Positions 52,285-61,571 of a stretch of DNA of 64,000 bases are shown one piece after another. The position numbers and the translations under genes are program-made. Within the stretch, counting starts at the first letter, position 1; every line of letters starts with the position of its first letter. Below the pieces are notes generated by a model, which worked only from the letters and a program-made list of their open reading frames with translations, ran no database searches and was not told the DNA's origin. Source of the DNA: an uncultured Marinomonas sp. (GTDB lineage Bacteria; Pseudomonadota; Gammaproteobacteria; Pseudomonadales; Marinomonadaceae); contig CANLRQ010000013.1 in the NCBI GenBank assembly GCA_947493575.1, positions 24,374-88,373 on the forward strand, read 5' to 3'.

Positions 52285-52510
52285 ACATTTTAACTGATAA
52301 AAACCTTATAAACCAGAAAACAAACCAAAAAATACGTAATAAAACCACATAAATTGGATTTTCTTCTCTATTTTTCTTGCTTCCTCTCCTTATATTTCAT
52401 TTTTCATGTATCATTGTTTTTAAAATTACATACACAAACAGAAAAAAGCGTTTTTTACTGACCAATAGCATTCTAAGAAAGGGAATACATATTGATTAGG
52501 GCACGCTTTA

Positions 52511-52525
52511 TGTAGTATTTTTACA
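52511..52525. promoter_or_regulatory. Candidate HexR box overlapping the gap promoter
   Basis: TGTAGTATTTTTACA resembles the 15-bp HexR consensus TGTAATWWWATTACA with two mismatches. A possible promoter, TTGATT (52492-52497) and TATTTT (52516-52521) with an 18-base spacer, places the site over the -10 box, as expected for repression. Confidence 0.5.
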
Positions 52526-52604
52526 TCATTATTGATGCAGTTTGTGAATGACATGTTAATCAAAAATTAATTTTAAAATTTCACTGAGTTTAAATGAGGT
52601 AGAT

Positions 52605-53618
52605 ATGACTATTAAAGTAGCGATAAATGGTTATGGTAGAATTGGTCGAAATGTTCTAAGAGCACTATACGAGTCTGGCAAAAGAGAACAGATTCAAGTT
52701 GTTGCCATTAACGATCTTGGCGATGCAAAAATTAATGCTCACCTAACAAAATACGATACAGTTCACGGCCGCTTTAATGCTGATGTAAACTTTGATACTG
52801 ATGCCCTTTATATCAATGAAGACAAGATCAACATTCTTTCTGAACGAGACCCTTCAAAATTACCTTGGGCAGATCTAGGAATCGATGTTGTTTATGAGTG
52901 CACAGGCTTCTTTACAACAAAAGAAACAGCAAGTGCTCACATCACAGCTGGCGCGAAAAAAGTTATTATCTCAGCTCCTGGTAAGCAAGTTGATGCAACG
53001 GTTGTTTATGGTGTAAACCAAAATATTTTAACATCCGGCATGACAGTTATTTCAAATGCATCCTGTACTACAAACTGCTTAGCGCCTATTGCAAAGCCTC
53101 TTAATGATGCTTTAGGTATTGAAAGTGGTCTTATGACAACTATTCATGCTTATACTAACGACCAACGTTTATCAGACGTTTACCATTCTGATCTATATCG
53201 TGCTCGTGCTGCCGCAATGAACATGATTCCAACACAAACTGGTGCAGCAGCGGCTGTAGGTTTAGTGGTTCCAGAATTAGCGGGTAAATTCGATGGTATG
53301 GCAGTACGTGTCCCTACTATTAACGTATCTTTAGTTGATTTGTCTTTCCTTGCTCCACGTGAGACAACAGTTGAAGAAGTGAATCAAATTATTGAAGATG
53401 CAATTGCTAAAGATCCAGTATTAGCAGAAGTTTTATGCGTAAATAAAGAGCCGCTTGTATCAAGCGACTTTAATCACAGCACATTCACTTCTAACTTTGA
53501 TGCGACCCAAACTCGTGTTCAAGGTAAATTAGTAAAAGTTATGTCTTGGTATGACAACGAATGGGGCTTCTCTAATCGCATGTTAGATAACACCATTGCA
53601 TTAATGAATGCAAAATAA
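52605..53618 (+). CDS. gap: Glyceraldehyde-3-phosphate dehydrogenase, type I
   Basis: A 337-residue GAPDH. The Rossmann motif [13 protein letters not shown] is followed by AINDLGD, the catalytic loop [49 protein letters not shown] and [12 protein letters not shown]. Good ribosome-binding site (GAGG). The position next to edd and hexR suggests the HexR-controlled glycolytic copy rather than an erythrose-4-phosphate dehydrogenase. Confidence 0.96.
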   Translation: MTIKVAINGYGRIGRNVLRALYESGKREQIQVVAINDLGDAKINAHLTKYDTVHGRFNADVNFDTDALYINEDKINILSERDPSKLPWADLGIDVVYECTGFFTTKETASAHITAGAKKVIISAPGKQVDATVVYGVNQNILTSGMTVISNASCTTNCLAPIAKPLNDALGIESGLMTTIHAYTNDQRLSDVYHSDLYRARAAAMNMIPTQTGAAAAVGLVVPELAGKFDGMAVRVPTINVSLVDLSFLAPRETTVEEVNQIIEDAIAKDPVLAEVLCVNKEPLVSSDFNHSTFTSNFDATQTRVQGKLVKVMSWYDNEWGFSNRMLDNTIALMNAK

Positions 53619-53626
53619 CCATTCTG

Positions 53627-53660
53627 AACTAAGGCTGCTCTTGCAGCCTTAGTTATTTTT
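53627..53660 (+). terminator. Terminator after gap
   Basis: AACTAAGGCTGC (53627-53638) pairs perfectly with GCAGCCTTAGTT (53643-53654) around a four-base loop, followed by ATTTTTAA. It separates gap from pyk 45 bp downstream, so pyk either has its own promoter or depends on read-through. Confidence 0.9.
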
Positions 53661-53704
53661 AACTTCTTGTATTTCATTACTCTCTAAAACGATCGGTATT
53701 TATC

Positions 53705-55150
53705 ATGAATCGCAGAACAAAAATTGTTGCCACTCTTGGTCCAGCTTCTAGCTCCCCAGAAATGATTGAAAAACTTATTTTGGCAGGCGCTAATGTATTT
53801 CGCTTAAACTTTTCACATGGTCAACCAGAAGACCATATTAACCGTGCAAACGTTGTCCGCGAAATGGCAGCAAAAAATGGTAAACACGTTGCGATTTTAG
53901 GAGACCTTCAAGGCCCTAAAATTCGTATTGCTCGCTTTAAAGAAACAAAAGTCGAATTAAAAGACGGCGACACTTTCATCTTAGATGTGGATTTTGATAA
54001 AAACGCAGGTGATGCCACTCGCGTTGGTATCGATTACCCTCAGTTAGCTGCCGATTCAGAGTCAGGAAATATTTTATTACTTGACGATGGACGAGTAGTA
54101 CTTGAAGTACTTGAAGTAAAAGGCATGGAAGTAATCACAAAAGTTATTGTTGGCGGCCCATTGTCGAACAATAAAGGCATCAACCGTCAAGGTGGTGGTC
54201 TATCTGCAGCGGCATTAACCGATAAAGATAAAGAAGACATTTTAACCGCGGCTGCACTAAATGCAGATTACCTTGCTGTCTCTTTCCCTCGTTCAGCGGC
54301 AGATATTGAAGAAGCTCGTACCCTTGCTCGCGCGGCAGGTTCCACAGCTGGTATCGTATCCAAAGTAGAAAGAGCTGAAGCGGTTGCTGATAACGAAACA
54401 CTAGATGCCATTATCATTGCTTCTGATGCTGTAATGGTTGCTCGTGGAGACTTAGGGGTTGAAATCGGTGATGCGGAACTCATTGGCGTTCAAAAACATA
54501 TGATTAAACGCTGCCGTCAGCTAAATCGCCCAGTTATCACTGCAACTCAAATGATGGAAACAATGATAACAAGCGCAATGCCAACACGTGCAGAAGTGTT
54601 TGATGTTGCCAACGCAGTGCTAGATGGTACAGATGCTGTCATGCTTTCTGCTGAAACAGCAGCTGGGGATTACCCAGAAGAAGTTATTCAAACAATGGTT
54701 CGAGTATGTAAAGGTGCAGAAAAACAACCAGCAATCAAACGTTCGAAGCACCGTATTGATGTTACTTTCACCAATATTGATGAAGCCATTGCCATGTCAG
54801 CAATGTACGCTGCAAACCATTTAGAAGGTGTAAAGGCTATCATCAGTTTGACTGAATCAGGTACAACACCTTTATTAATGTCTCGCATCAGTTCTGGCCT
54901 ACCAATCTATGCATTGTCACCAAACAAAGAAGCATTAAATAGAACAGCTCTTTATCGAGGCGTAACACCTGTTACTTTTCCTTCGAAAGAATTTGATAAA
55001 GACAGTTTAAATCAAGGTTTAATTGATGCAGTTAAATCCTTAGGTGTTGTAAAAGATGGCGATTTAGTGATTTTGACTAAAGGTGACCATTTGGTAAGCT
55101 TAGGTTCAACAAATGCAATGAAAGTTATTCGCATTGGTGACGTTCACTAA
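53705..55150 (+). CDS. pyk: Pyruvate kinase
   Basis: A 481-residue pyruvate kinase. It begins [23 protein letters not shown], has the FRLNFSHG and GDLQGPKIR active-site segments, [61 protein letters not shown], and a C-terminal regulatory domain. It cannot be assigned to the PykA or PykF subtype with certainty. It ends six bases before repeat family 2 copy 3. Confidence 0.95.
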   Translation: MNRRTKIVATLGPASSSPEMIEKLILAGANVFRLNFSHGQPEDHINRANVVREMAAKNGKHVAILGDLQGPKIRIARFKETKVELKDGDTFILDVDFDKNAGDATRVGIDYPQLAADSESGNILLLDDGRVVLEVLEVKGMEVITKVIVGGPLSNNKGINRQGGGLSAAALTDKDKEDILTAAALNADYLAVSFPRSAADIEEARTLARAAGSTAGIVSKVERAEAVADNETLDAIIIASDAVMVARGDLGVEIGDAELIGVQKHMIKRCRQLNRPVITATQMMETMITSAMPTRAEVFDVANAVLDGTDAVMLSAETAAGDYPEEVIQTMVRVCKGAEKQPAIKRSKHRIDVTFTNIDEAIAMSAMYAANHLEGVKAIISLTESGTTPLLMSRISSGLPIYALSPNKEALNRTALYRGVTPVTFPSKEFDKDSLNQGLIDAVKSLGVVKDGDLVILTKGDHLVSLGSTNAMKVIRIGDVH

Positions 55151-55155
55151 GACCC

Positions 55156-55297
55156 TGAGACCTTTGAACGAAGTCATGAGCGATGATATGACAAGGCAAA
55201 AACAGACGAAAAAGCGGAGTTTATGAGTGATAAATGCGCATTTTGAGTCTGTTTTTAACAAAGTATTAGCAAGAGTAGTGGTCGTACAAAGATTTCA
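55156..55297. repeat. Family 2 MITE-like repeat, copy 3 (142 bp)
   Basis: Begins TGAGACCTTTGAACGAAG and ends GTCGTACAAAGATTTCA. It has exactly the length of copy 2 and matches its reverse complement almost base for base, including the inner arms AAAACAGAC / GTCTGTTTTT. It fills the pyk-mgsA gap and may form a terminator-like structure after pyk. Confidence 0.8.
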
Positions 55298-55321
55298 CCC
55301 TACATTAGTCTGGAATTGTAT

Positions 55322-55777
55322 ATGCAAAAGAAACTGATTACTTCACCAGCTAGAAAACGCATCGCTTTGGTTGCTCATGACAATATGAAGTCGGAGCTGA
55401 CCGAATGGGCCAAAATTAATAGAGATCAGCTAATTAAGCATGAACTTATGGCGACTGGCACAACCGGGAACCTTTTGCATAAACAACTCGAAGTACCAGT
55501 AAAAGCTTTAATGAGTGGCCCTTTAGGTGGAGATCAGCAACTTGGCGGGCTCATTGCCGAAGGTAAAATTGATGTATTAATTTTCTTTTGGGACCCATTT
55601 GAGCCGATGCCTCATGACCCTGATATTAAAGCATTACTGAGAGTCGCTGCCGTTTGGAATATTCCCATAGCGTGCAGTGTTTCTTCAGCGAATTTTTTGG
55701 TTTCATCGAGTTTATTTAATGAATCATATGAACGTTTAATTCCTGATTACGATTCTTATCTCAAAGAGCGACTTTAA
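55322..55777 (+). CDS. mgsA: Methylglyoxal synthase
   Basis: A 151-residue MgsA converting dihydroxyacetone phosphate to methylglyoxal. Motifs are RIALVAHDNMK, ATGTTGNLLHK (phosphate binding), SGPLGGDQQLGGLI, DVLIFFWDPFEPMPHDPDIKALLR with the catalytic Asp, and IPDYDSYL at the end. A TTG start two codons upstream is possible; the ATG at 55322 gives the normal N-terminus. Placed after gap-pyk, it may serve as an overflow route when phosphate limits glycolysis. Confidence 0.94.
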   Translation: MQKKLITSPARKRIALVAHDNMKSELTEWAKINRDQLIKHELMATGTTGNLLHKQLEVPVKALMSGPLGGDQQLGGLIAEGKIDVLIFFWDPFEPMPHDPDIKALLRVAAVWNIPIACSVSSANFLVSSSLFNESYERLIPDYDSYLKERL

Positions 55778-55793
55778 TTAGTCGCTTTTTTTT
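55767..55793 (+). terminator. Terminator overlapping the mgsA stop codon
   Basis: AGCGACT (55767-55773) pairs with AGTCGCT (55780-55786) followed by seven T residues. The stem includes the last sense codons of mgsA and its TAA stop lies in the loop. Confidence 0.9.
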
Positions 55794-55981
55794 ATGAAAC
55801 ACGCCCTCTCTTCCTCGTTTGACTCGCCCCAAGCGCCATAATCCGCTATATTTAGCCCGATTACTTTTTCGCTATTTGAATACTTCCCCCAAAGTAGCAA
55901 AAGTCAAAGACATTTAAGACCTTTGCGACATTTTTATATGAGCAAAGTACGAAACAATTTTATGACCACAGGAGTACGATT

Positions 55982-56473
55982 GTGCAAGCAAAAGTTGCCC
56001 TTATTATGGGTTCAAAAAGCGATTGGGCGACAATGGAATGTGCCGCTGAAATAATGGACCTACTGCAAGTTTCTTATCATGTGGAGGTTGTTTCCGCTCA
56101 CCGTACTCCAGTCAAACTGGCTGAATTTTCTGAACAAGCTGTAGAACGCGGATTCAAAGTTATCATTGGTGGTGCCGGTGGTGCTGCGCATTTACCTGGC
56201 ATGGTAGCCGCTCATACACGACTGCCTGTACTTGGCGTGCCGGTACAAAGTAAAGCGTTAAGCGGCATGGACAGTCTTTTGTCTATCGCCCAAATGCCTA
56301 AAGGTGTTGCTGTTGGTACTCTAGCAATTGGCACTGCCGGTGCATTCAACGCAGGTTTATTAGCCTGTCAAATTCTAGCCAATGAAGACCCTGAATTAGC
56401 GGCAAGAATTGAAGCATTCCGTCAGCAACAAACGGAAACTGTATTATCTCAGCCTGATCCAAGAGAGGTTTAA
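55982..56473 (+). CDS. purE: N5-carboxyaminoimidazole ribonucleotide mutase
   Basis: A 163-residue PurE of purine synthesis. It has [29 protein letters not shown] with the active-site His, [18 protein letters not shown] and [16 protein letters not shown]. The start is GTG at 55982 with AGGAG eight bases before it. It is followed without a gap by purK. Confidence 0.95.
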   Translation: MQAKVALIMGSKSDWATMECAAEIMDLLQVSYHVEVVSAHRTPVKLAEFSEQAVERGFKVIIGGAGGAAHLPGMVAAHTRLPVLGVPVQSKALSGMDSLLSIAQMPKGVAVGTLAIGTAGAFNAGLLACQILANEDPELAARIEAFRQQQTETVLSQPDPREV

Positions 56474-57544
56474 ATGTCAACTATTTGGGTTCTTGGCGCA
56501 GGTCAATTGGGTGCCATGCTAAAACATGCAGCAACACCTTTAGGACTTGATGTACGCCCTGTAGACATTGAATCAAATGATACATTGCCGCTTGCGCCAA
56601 ATGATATTGTAACGGCCGAACGAGAAGAGTGGCCTTTAACAAAAGCCACTGAGCAATTAGCCACACACTCCAACTTTGTAAACCTAGGAACTTTCCCTCA
56701 ACTTGCAGATCGTCTAACTCAAAAGCAATGGTTAGATAAACTGGAGCTTGCAACTGCCCCTTGGTTCCCAATAGAGCAAGATTCTAGCAGTGAACATTGC
56801 TATAACACTCTTGGAGAAAGAGTATTACTAAAACGCCGACGTGGTGGTTACGATGGTAAAGGGCAATTTTGGTTAAAAGAAAGTGAAAACACCCAAATTC
56901 CTGAAGACTGGAAAGGCTTTGCCATTGCAGAACAAGCCATCAATTTTGATGAAGAAGTCTCTCTTGTTGGTGTACGTGGAAAAAATGGTGAAAGCTATTT
57001 TTACCCTCTTACATTGAATCTGCATATTAACGGCATTTTATACGCCTCTGTAGCGCCTTTAGAAAGATTAAGTCACCTACAATCAAAAGCAGAAGCCATG
57101 TTAAGTAAACTCATGGATGCCCTTGATTACGTGGGTGTCATGGCGATGGAATGTTTCCGTTTAGGGGATGATCTACTCATTAATGAGTTAGCACCTAGAG
57201 TACATAACAGCGGCCACTGGACCCAAGCAGGCGCAAGCGTTAGTCAGTTTGAAAATCACATTCGCGCCGTAGCTGGCTTACCATTAGCAAAAGCAGAAGT
57301 AAAAAACACCAGTATGATGGTGAACTTAATTGGTGTGCCTGTTGATTACAACTGGTTGTCTACTGAAGGCTTGGAGTTGTACTGGTACAACAAATCCGTA
57401 AGACCGGGCAGAAAAGTCGGCCATATTAATATGTGTTCAGGTAATGTTAATAAGCTTAATACGGCTCTCAGCGAGCTTGATTCACAATTACCAGAGCCTT
57501 ATCAAGAAGCCATTGCGTGGTTAAAGAACAACCTTCCTAGTTAA
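56474..57544 (+). CDS. purK: N5-carboxyaminoimidazole ribonucleotide synthase
   Basis: A 356-residue ATP-grasp enzyme that carboxylates AIR for PurE. It begins WVLGAGQLGAMLKHAATPLGLDV and has LLKRRRGGYDGKGQFW, the ATP-binding EEVSLVGVRGKNGE, MAMECFRLGDDLLINELAPRVHNSGHWTQAGASVSQFENHIRAVAGLPL. Its ATG directly follows the purE stop, with GAGAGG inside purE. Confidence 0.95.
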   Translation: MSTIWVLGAGQLGAMLKHAATPLGLDVRPVDIESNDTLPLAPNDIVTAEREEWPLTKATEQLATHSNFVNLGTFPQLADRLTQKQWLDKLELATAPWFPIEQDSSSEHCYNTLGERVLLKRRRGGYDGKGQFWLKESENTQIPEDWKGFAIAEQAINFDEEVSLVGVRGKNGESYFYPLTLNLHINGILYASVAPLERLSHLQSKAEAMLSKLMDALDYVGVMAMECFRLGDDLLINELAPRVHNSGHWTQAGASVSQFENHIRAVAGLPLAKAEVKNTSMMVNLIGVPVDYNWLSTEGLELYWYNKSVRPGRKVGHINMCSGNVNKLNTALSELDSQLPEPYQEAIAWLKNNLPS

Positions 57545-57571
57545 GTTTTAACTACCTCTACCTCTGCTATA

Positions 57572-57608
57572 AAAACGGGAGCCAATCTAAAAAGATCGCT
57601 CCCGTTTT
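57572..57608 (+). terminator. Terminator after purK
   Basis: AAAACGGGAGC (57572-57582) pairs with GCTCCCGTTTT (57598-57608), with a partly paired 15-base loop. T and A runs on both sides allow action in both directions. Confidence 0.85.
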
Positions 57609-57621
57609 CTTTACTGATTAG

Positions 57622-57683
57622 GGAAGGTATAAATAGCAAGCTCTTACCCATATGCTGAGGCAGAGGACTTATTCGCACCTTCC
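57622..57683. mobile_element. Family 1 MITE copy E
   Basis: A 62-bp element with a decayed left end GGAAGGTATAAATAGC and an intact right end GGACTTATTCGCACCTTCC, flanked by identical TTAG tetramers (57618-57621, 57684-57687), a YTAR duplication. The inner CATATGCTGAGGCA matches copies A and B. It lies between the purK terminator and the hpd stop. Confidence 0.8.
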
Positions 57684-57700
57684 TTAGATTAAAACCAGTG

Positions 57701-58780
57701 TTATTCGCTTAGTACGCCGCGTCGAACTTGATCCCTCTCCATACTTTCAAAAAGCGCTCTGAAATTACCCTCTCCAAACCCTTCGTCTCCTTTACGTTGA
57801 ATCAATTCAAAGAAGATTGGGCCAATAACTGTTTCAGTAAAAATTTGCAGCAAACGGCCTCCATCTTCGGTTGGTGCCCCATCCATTAAAATGGCATTCT
57901 TTTTCATACGCTCAACATCTTCCCCATGCCCCGGTAAACGCTCTTCCAACATTTCATAATAAGTGTCAGGTGGTGGAGTCAGAAAAGAAACGCCAATTTT
58001 ACGTAAGCTTTCAACTGTCTTAAAAATGTCATCACAGCCCATCGCAATATGCTGTATTCCCTCTCCTTTGTATTGAGTCAAATACTCTTCAATTTGACTT
58101 TTGTCGTCAGCAGATTCATTAATTGGAATACGCAATTTACCGCAAGGGCTTGTCATCGCTTTAGATTTTAACCCGGTTAATTTGCCTTCAATATCAAAAT
58201 AACGAATTTCTTGGAAGTTAAATAATTTAGTATAGAAATCCGCCCAAACATCCATATTGCCACGCATTACATTGTGCGTCAGATGATCAATATAAGACAT
58301 TCCTGCGCCAACTGGGTTCATATTCGTTGCATCACATGGCTCAAAGTCGATGTCATAAATAGAACCTTTATCACCATAGCGATCAACTAAGTAGATTAAA
58401 CTGCCGCCAATTCCTTCAATTACAGGAATATTTAGCTCCATAGGGCCTATCTGATTGCTTGCAGGCGTTGCTCCTAACTCAATGGCTCTTTTATACGCAT
58501 ACGCCGCATCTTCTACTCGAAATGCCATAGCACAAACACTTGGGCCATGGGCTTGAGCAAAACGCTGTGCAAAACTGTCCGGTTCATGGTTAATAATAAA
58601 GTTCACTTCTCCCTGACGATATAGCGTCACCTGTTTCGACTTATGTTTAGCAACAGGGGTAAAACCTAACGAAAGAAACAACTCTTCTAATTGCTTCGCA
58701 TTTTCAGCGGTGTATTCAACAAACTCAAAGCCGTCTGTTCCCATTGGGTTTAAATCAGTAATTAGTGATGACTTGCTCAT
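57701..58780 (-). CDS. hpd: 4-hydroxyphenylpyruvate dioxygenase
   Basis: A 359-residue enzyme with two vicinal-oxygen-chelate domains that converts 4-hydroxyphenylpyruvate to homogentisate in tyrosine breakdown. The iron ligands His166 ([10 protein letters not shown]), His244 (GIQHIAMG) and Glu316 (LLQIFTE) are present. The ATG follows GAGAGG. Homogentisate dioxygenase and fumarylacetoacetase genes are not seen next to it, so the pathway is completed elsewhere or homogentisate accumulates. An Lrp-type regulator diverges from it. Confidence 0.95.
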   Translation of the reverse strand: MSKSSLITDLNPMGTDGFEFVEYTAENAKQLEELFLSLGFTPVAKHKSKQVTLYRQGEVNFIINHEPDSFAQRFAQAHGPSVCAMAFRVEDAAYAYKRAIELGATPASNQIGPMELNIPVIEGIGGSLIYLVDRYGDKGSIYDIDFEPCDATNMNPVGAGMSYIDHLTHNVMRGNMDVWADFYTKLFNFQEIRYFDIEGKLTGLKSKAMTSPCGKLRIPINESADDKSQIEEYLTQYKGEGIQHIAMGCDDIFKTVESLRKIGVSFLTPPPDTYYEMLEERLPGHGEDVERMKKNAILMDGAPTEDGGRLLQIFTETVIGPIFFELIQRKGDEGFGEGNFRALFESMERDQVRRGVLSE

Positions 58781-58808
58781 ATAACCTCTCCATTATTCTT
58801 ATATTTAT

Positions 58809-58892
58809 TGAGATCTTTGCACGACGGCTACGCTTGCTAATACTTTTTTGCCTAGCCTCGTCTCGTTGCTCATGACTTCGTACAAAGGTCTA
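58809..58892. repeat. Family 2 MITE-like repeat, copy 4
   Basis: An 84-bp element in the hpd-Lrp divergent region: TGAGATCTTTGCACGAC at one end, TTCGTACAAAGGTCTA at the other, with the sub-terminal TACGCTTGCTAATAC and GCTCATGAC. It lacks the middle section of copies 2 and 3. The rest of the 343-bp gap is AT-rich promoter sequence. Confidence 0.75.
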
Positions 58893-59123
58893 TTATTGTC
58901 TTGAAAAATAAAACGCTTATGGAAATATTGTAAAATTACCTACCCATTCAGCATGACTTTATTATAAGAAGGCAGCTCAAACATTACCGAGCAAAGTCAC
59001 ATAAGAAATCACAAAAATTCGCACGAAAATAACACTTTCATAGAAAAATCTGCATTTATATTGCACACAATTATATATAGGGTTATTTTTATCGCTTTAG
59101 TAGACATGAAACAAGAGGTTAAT

Positions 59124-59594
59124 ATGACATTGGATTTAGACAGTTACGATTTAAAATTACTGCAAGCATTACAAAATAATGCTCGGCTATCTAATGTCAC
59201 TTTGTCTGAAATGATTAACCTATCTCCTTCCCAGTGTTCAAGAAGGTTGCAACGATTAGAGCAAAGTAACTTAATCAAAGGCTATTTTACTCAGTTGGAC
59301 CTAGACCAACTTGGATTTAATGTCATGGCATTTGTCAGTGTTACATTAGAAAAACATGGTGAGAATCCGGCACATCATTTTCATCAAGAAATACAGAAAA
59401 TACCCACTGTTCTTGATTGCTACACAGTGACAGGTGATGCGGATTATTTACTAAGAGTTATTAGCCCAAATCTAAAAGCCTTTTCAGATTTTCTAATGGA
59501 TCATCTTATTTCAATCACCAGTGTCAGCCATGTAAAGTCAACAGTCGTATTAGATCAAATAAAATCCTCGCACGACTGCCCTTTACCAGAATAG
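59124..59594 (+). CDS. Lrp/AsnC-family regulator
   Basis: A 156-residue regulator with an N-terminal helix-turn-helix (LLQALQNNARLSNVTLSEMINLSPSQCSRRLQRLEQSNLI) and a C-terminal RAM/AsnC ligand domain (VLDCYTVTGDADYLLRVIS). The ATG at 59124 with AGAGG is preferred over two upstream in-frame starts. It diverges from hpd and is a likely regulator of it in response to an aromatic amino acid; that link is inference from position. Confidence 0.88.
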   Translation: MTLDLDSYDLKLLQALQNNARLSNVTLSEMINLSPSQCSRRLQRLEQSNLIKGYFTQLDLDQLGFNVMAFVSVTLEKHGENPAHHFHQEIQKIPTVLDCYTVTGDADYLLRVISPNLKAFSDFLMDHLISITSVSHVKSTVVLDQIKSSHDCPLPE

Positions 59595-59601
59595 CTTACT
59601 T

Positions 59602-59630
59602 CAGGCTTAGTAGATTTATTCGCACCTTAC
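59602..59630. mobile_element. Family 1 MITE remnant F (single end)
   Basis: A lone right end, GGCTTAGTAGATTTATTCGC then ACCTTAC, followed by TTAA, matching the right 29 bp of copy B with two changes. A G-to-T change in the terminal repeat creates the TAA stop codon of the GST gene (59627-59629). No left end is present. Confidence 0.7.
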
Positions 59631-60277
59631 TTAACCTCATCTGTTTCTGGGATCACCCATTCTTCTTTTAATGAATCTTGATACCACTCTTCCATGGCAG
59701 GCAATGCTCTCATTGCTTTGCTCCAATCGGAGAACTCAGTCGACACAGACAAACCATAACCAGACACCCGCCACATTACAGGTGCATACATTGCATCCAG
59801 AATACTGAACTCACCACATAAAAAATCACCAGATCCTTTCTTTTGATTTGCAAAGAAAGACCAAATTTCTGCAAGTCGCTGCAAATCTTTTTTGGTGCTA
59901 TCAGATGGCTCAACAACTTTTGAACTACGACAGTTCATAGGAAATTGCGTTCTAAGTGAAGCAAAGCCACTGTGCATTTCTGCCGCAGCAGAGCGTGCAA
60001 TAGCCCTTAATTTTGCGTCTTCTGGCCACAAAGGTTTATCTGCATTAGATTCCGCTAAATACTCCATAATAGCGAGAGAATCCCAAATGACCATTCCTTC
60101 TGATTCAAGAATCGGAACCAATGCAGGAACAGAATGATCTGTTGAAAAAGCAGACAGAGCATCAGTATGGGCAAAGGGCAGCAAGGTTTCAGTAAATGGA
60201 ATGTCGAACACTTTCATCAACAACCAAGGGCGTAAAGACCAAGACGAGTAGTTTTTATAAGTAATATTTAAATTCAT
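59627..60277 (-). CDS. Glutathione S-transferase family protein
   Basis: A 216-residue GST. The N-terminal thioredoxin-like domain has NYSSWSLRPWLLMKVF, with the catalytic Ser region, SVPALVPILESEG and IWDSLAIMEYLAE (the cis-Pro and ES/DS glutathione contacts). A helical C-terminal domain follows (FLCGEFSILDAMYAPV). Although close to hpd, it does not look like maleylacetoacetate isomerase, which has an SSxxCxRVR motif. It diverges from a LysR regulator. Its last codons and stop lie in MITE remnant F. Confidence 0.88.
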   Translation of the reverse strand: MNLNITYKNYSSWSLRPWLLMKVFDIPFTETLLPFAHTDALSAFSTDHSVPALVPILESEGMVIWDSLAIMEYLAESNADKPLWPEDAKLRAIARSAAAEMHSGFASLRTQFPMNCRSSKVVEPSDSTKKDLQRLAEIWSFFANQKKGSGDFLCGEFSILDAMYAPVMWRVSGYGLSVSTEFSDWSKAMRALPAMEEWYQDSLKEEWVIPETDEVK

Positions 60278-60309
60278 CAGCTTTTCTCAATAACAGTGGG
60301 TAAAGAAAT

Positions 60310-60333
60310 ATGTTAATTTAATAAAACAAACAT
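60310..60333. promoter_or_regulatory. Candidate LysR-type operator between gst and lysR
   Basis: ATGTT (60310-60314) and AACAT (60329-60333) form an interrupted inverted repeat in the 100-bp divergent region. It has the dyad form typical of LysR-type sites, but AT-rich sequence makes chance likely. Confidence 0.35.
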
Positions 60334-60377
60334 AAAAAGCGACAAATATTAACCAATTCCATCGAGAAAACCGAACA

Positions 60378-61247
60378 GTGAACCAAAAACAAATTCGCAG
60401 TCTGCTTTCTATTGTTGAGTTAGGAAGCATAGCCAAAACAGCAGAAAAGCTATTCCTTGCGCCATCTACTATTTCGCAGCAAATTAAAGAGCTTTCGTCT
60501 GAATTAGGAATAGAGCTATTTCAAGCAAAAGGCCGAGGCATCACACTAACCGACGCAGGAGAAAAGCTCTTACCTAGCTTTTATGCTTTTTACCAATTAG
60601 CTGAAGACATTAAGCTACAAGCGCAATCCAGCCATGAAGAAGCCTACGGCACATTAAAAATCTTCGCCCCCAGTTCTATGTGTATCTATCGATTGCCCTC
60701 TATTATCGACACAATGCAAACCACAGCGCCCAATGTAGAAGTGCTGTTGATTCATGAACCTTATGATTACCAAGCAGCACTTAAAAATAGAGAAATAGAT
60801 GCGGCCATCACAGTCAGTGAAATCATTGATGATGAATGGGAAAATGTGGCACTTCATGATGAGCCCGTCCTGTACGTCACCCATCCAAATAGACACTCAA
60901 ACACTCTACTAAGCTTGACTGAACTACAACAGCACCCATTAATAACGACGGAAGAAGCATGCAGTTACAGAATCGCAGCGGATAGACATTTCTCCCAAGC
61001 TAAAGCGTCATTACGCCCTAGACAGACATTTAGTAACGTGGAAGTCATAAAGCGCTGCTTACTCACTAATATGGGAATAGGACTGCTGCCACAATGCGTA
61101 ATACAAGAAGAACTCAATCTTGGTTTACTCAGATACCAAGAAGTTGAAAATACGCCTTATAACTTTACCTCGTATATTACTTATCCAAAAAACAACGCCC
61201 TTTCACAAAAGCTAATGGCTTTTATACAGGCCGCTCAGAACAATTAG
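60378..61247 (+). CDS. LysR-family transcriptional regulator
   Basis: A 289-residue regulator with the N-terminal winged helix (IRSLLSIVELGSIAKTAEKLFLAPSTISQQIKELSSELGIELFQAKGRGITLTDAG) and a two-lobed effector domain (GTLKIFAPSSMCIYRLPSII, EPVLYVTHPNRH, LLTNMGIGLLPQCVIQEEL). The start is GTG at 60378. It diverges from the GST gene and probably controls it. The inducer is unknown. Confidence 0.92.
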   Translation: MNQKQIRSLLSIVELGSIAKTAEKLFLAPSTISQQIKELSSELGIELFQAKGRGITLTDAGEKLLPSFYAFYQLAEDIKLQAQSSHEEAYGTLKIFAPSSMCIYRLPSIIDTMQTTAPNVEVLLIHEPYDYQAALKNREIDAAITVSEIIDDEWENVALHDEPVLYVTHPNRHSNTLLSLTELQQHPLITTEEACSYRIAADRHFSQAKASLRPRQTFSNVEVIKRCLLTNMGIGLLPQCVIQEELNLGLLRYQEVENTPYNFTSYITYPKNNALSQKLMAFIQAAQNN

Positions 61248-61487
61248 ATAAAATTGAGCCCATCGCACCGGAAAACTGAATGAAAGTGATGACAAGCCCA
61301 GACGCAGAAGCAAGAGTGGTGGCGGTAGACGCATGACCTGCGGATGTTACCTTCATTGAAAAAGCGATATTCCATTGAGTTATCTACAGGGGAATATGGT
61401 GCACATTAAAATTAAAGCAGCGGGGAAGATTATTTAATCAACAACTGTTTATGGCTCTAAGCCATGCCTCCCTCTCAGTTGTTATTT
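61248..61487. other. Non-coding stretch after lysR
   Basis: About 240 bp with no intact gene. The plus-strand reading from 61279 (MKVMTSPDAEARVVAVDA, stop, PADVTFIEKAIFH, stop) has a coding-like look and could be a decayed fragment, but I cannot name a parent. A small stem, CAACTG...CAGTTG around GGCT..AGCC, lies near 61442-61481. Confidence 0.35.
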
Positions 61488-61522
61488 ACTCTCTACTATT
61501 TCAGGTAGTAGAGAGTTTTTTT
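61488..61522 (+). terminator. Strong terminator, probably of the lysR transcript
   Basis: ACTCTCTACTA (61488-61498) pairs perfectly with TAGTAGAGAGT (61506-61516), followed by a T-run. It lies 240 bp after the LysR gene stop, so the transcript would have a long 3' tail or contain something unrecognised. Confidence 0.85.
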
Positions 61523-61531
61523 CTTATAAAA

Positions 61532-61556
61532 TGAGACCTTTACACGACTACTCTTA
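61532..61556. repeat. Family 2 repeat, single-end remnant (copy 6)
   Basis: TGAGACCTTTACACGACTAC followed by TCTT matches one end of family 2. The other end is not found nearby, so this is a remnant. Confidence 0.6.
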
Positions 61557-61571
61557 AGTAAAGCGCCTTAC

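Noticed and set aside
55919..55932. AAGACCTTTGCGAC upstream of purE as a further family 2 end
   Set aside because: Only about 14 bases match and no partner end is present; too short to call.
59627..60277. Maleylacetoacetate isomerase linked to hpd
   Set aside because: The N-terminal NYSSWSLRPW motif is that of another GST class; the SSxxCxRVR motif is missing.
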